A stretch of DNA of 6,969 bases from Candidatus Rifleibacteriota bacterium. Lineage in GTDB: Bacteria; Riflebacteria; Ozemobacteria; Ozemobacterales; Ozemobacteraceae. The stretch is from positions 1 through 6,969 of the forward strand of contig JAKQKW010000222.1 of the NCBI GenBank assembly GCA_029560455.1, read 5' to 3'. Shown here piece after piece: positions 5,797 to 6,969 of this stretch. The first letter of the stretch is position 1; each line of letters begins with the position of its first letter. The position numbers and the translations under genes are program-made. The notes below the pieces were generated by a model. It saw only the letters and a list, made by a program, of their open reading frames with translations, did not search any database and was not told the DNA's origin.

Positions 5797-6254
5797 AAAA
5801 CTTTAAAAAAGCGGTTTTTAACGGGTTCATGCTGACCGAGGTGCTGCTTGCCATTTTTATTCTCGGCCTGACAAGTGTTTCGGCTTTTTATATGATTTCC
5901 GCGTCAGGCCGCGAAACGGCTAATTCATATCATCAGCTGATCTGTGAACAGATCGGCCAGGAAGTAATCGAGGTTTTCAGAGCCATAGGCTTCAGCCGCC
6001 TGTCTGAATGTCACGAGCAACAGATCGCCGGTTACCGGCTCAATGAATGGCAGGCCGCGGCAGATTCCGACCAGAAGACGCGAATCATGCGCCCCGATAT
6101 CTGCACGGCATTCGAACGCAAAATCACCATGCAGCTGCTTGAAAAGGACGGTATCAACGCGATTTTGCTCAATGTCGCTGTCAGACCACGGAATGACAGG
6201 CCGGGCAGCGCCGCAGAATCGAATTATTCAGCAATTCTGGTGGAACAGCCATGA
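5793..6254 (+). CDS. Type IV pilin-like pseudopilin, GspI/PilV-like
   Basis: A 153-residue prepilin-like protein. The basic leader (residues 1-11, with four lysines) ends in Gly11, and the mature N-terminus would be FMLTEVLLAIFILGL with Phe at +1 and Glu16 at +5. This is the classic class III signal cut and methylated by prepilin peptidase (PilD/GspO). The hydrophobic helix runs to about residue 35 and the remaining globular part is small, as in GspI/PilV. Cysteines at 51, 73 and 104 are available for disulfides. The start is GTG (5793), overlapping the upstream stop by four bases; the next gene overlaps its stop by four bases. Inference: together with its neighbours it forms a tip or priming complex of a pilus-like fibre. 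Whether it is a pilus minor pilin or a secretion pseudopilin cannot be told from this window. Confidence 0.85.
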   Translation: MKNFKKAVFNGFMLTEVLLAIFILGLTSVSAFYMISASGRETANSYHQLICEQIGQEVIEVFRAIGFSRLSECHEQQIAGYRLNEWQAAADSDQKTRIMRPDICTAFERKITMQLLEKDGINAILLNVAVRPRNDRPGSAAESNYSAILVEQP

Positions 6255-6969
6255 CAGAGAACCACAACCCCAGAAAAGCCCTGACACTTATAGAAATCAC
6301 CGTTGCCGTTGCACTGTCGGCAATAGTCGGCCTTGCAGTTTTCACTCTCTACAGCGGCGGTGTAAAATCTTCGGTCAGCGGTGTCGTGAATCTTGAAATG
6401 CTCAGTGAGGGCCGGAAAATCGTCGCCCAGATTCGTGACGATCTCAAAAACAGTTGTATTCCGTATCATGGCGCATTTTCGCTCTCTTTCAACGACCTGC
6501 TGCAGATCGACTTCTCACGCGAACGGGGCCTCGAAGGCGCCGAATTTTCAATGCTGCGTTTTCGCTACGAGCCCGAATTCGTAAAAACCGGACTGCCAGG
6601 GCCAGATTATCTACTGCGACCATTGCTTGGTGTCAGATACCGCCTCGAAGCAGTCAAGGATTCGAATCTGCTCAGACTGGTTCGAGAGACTGACCACGGC
6701 ACCGATAAAGCCCGCCAGAAAATTCTCAGCGAAAGAATCAGTTTTTTGAACATTTCTCCGGTCAGTATTTCAGGCCCTGCCAGTGCCGAAAACTGGTTCT
6801 GGAACATTTCCCTCAGCCTGAGTCAGCACTCAGACAAAACCGGATGCGACAGGAACAACACCGGCAATCAGACCCGCGGTGCCGCTTCCCTTGAATTCTA
6901 TGATCTGGTCACTTCAGAATTTTTCAACGCGATCAACAACTTCCGCCATTCGCCGCGCAACTGGCATAC
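6251..6969 (+). CDS. Type IV pilin-like pseudopilin, GspJ/PilW-like (3' end outside the window)
   Basis: An open frame of 239 codons runs from the ATG at 6251 to the window edge without a stop, so the gene is partial. The N-terminal leader MTENHNPRKA is followed by LTLIEITVAVALSAIVGLAVF: a prepilin signal with Ala10 in the -1 position instead of the usual Gly, Leu at +1, and Glu15 at +5. After the helix comes a LEMLSEGRKIVAQIRDDLKNS stalk, typical of GspJ/PilW-type proteins in which a conserved helix precedes a beta-rich head. Cys residues are near 69 and 201. The ATG overlaps the previous stop by four bases (ATGA), and GGTGG at 6239-6243 is a plausible ribosome site. The order K-like, I-like, J-like points to the trio that forms the pseudopilus tip in type II secretion, or the PilX/PilV/PilW equivalents of type IV pili. 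Confidence 0.85.
   Translation, partial: MTENHNPRKALTLIEITVAVALSAIVGLAVFTLYSGGVKSSVSGVVNLEMLSEGRKIVAQIRDDLKNSCIPYHGAFSLSFNDLLQIDFSRERGLEGAEFSMLRFRYEPEFVKTGLPGPDYLLRPLLGVRYRLEAVKDSNLLRLVRETDHGTDKARQKILSERISFLNISPVSISGPASAENWFWNISLSLSQHSDKTGCDRNNTGNQTRGAASLEFYDLVTSEFFNAINNFRHSPRNWH

Noticed and set aside
6393..6693. Short plus-strand open frames (6393-6584, 6454-6693) near the window end
   Set aside because: They are out of frame with the uninterrupted pseudopilin frame starting at 6251, which has a clear prepilin signal and a four-base overlap with the previous gene.

Overview
The window looks like chromosomal DNA from a diderm (Gram-negative-type) bacterium. It has type IV pilin-like signal sequences, an ECF sigma/anti-sigma pair with a membrane-spanning anti-sigma factor, and a membrane-anchored His-rich protein. 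By eye, base composition is about 50% GC and codon use is uniform, with no insertion sequences, tRNAs, rRNAs, phage genes or CRISPR arrays. The host cannot be named from sequence alone. The mix of a stand-alone NifX/NifB-like protein, divergent pseudopilins and TPR proteins would suit an anaerobe from a poorly cultured lineage (Riflebacteria, Lentisphaerota or a deltaproteobacterial relative), but that is a guess. All eight genes are on the + strand.

Region 1 (1-355) is a small iron-molybdenum-cofactor-type protein of the NifX/NifB C-terminal family. Region 2 (356-3418) starts with a possible promoter and a roughly 110-base structured leader holding two hairpins. It continues with a tight three-gene unit: ABC ATPase (512-1453), ABC-2 permease (1453-2226) and a membrane-anchored protein with an exceptional His/Cys-rich segment followed by TPR-like helices (2228-3418). 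The unit looks like an exporter or envelope-remodelling transporter with an extracytoplasmic, probably metal-binding partner. Its substrate is unknown.

Region 3 (3419-6969) opens with a 171-base gap carrying a good ECF-type promoter match (TGTAAC-N17-CGTA). A compact run follows: ECF sigma factor (3590-4138), probable zinc-binding membrane anti-sigma factor (4140-4619), a PilX/GspK-like protein (4606-5796), a GspI/PilV-like pseudopilin (5793-6254) and a GspJ/PilW-like pseudopilin (6251 to beyond the window end). Junctions are +1, -14, -4 and -4 bases, so the regulator pair and the pseudopilins are probably transcribed and translated as one unit. The simplest reading is an envelope-signal-responsive operon that autoregulates and sets the level of minor (tip) pseudopilins of a type IV pilus or type II secretion-like machine. 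The last gene is open at the window edge, so it is easily missed by an ORF search that requires a stop codon.

The most noteworthy points are the direct coupling of an ECF sigma/anti-sigma pair to minor pseudopilins with a matching ECF promoter in front, the His/Cys-rich TPR protein joined to an ABC-2 transporter, and the structured leader of the ABC operon.
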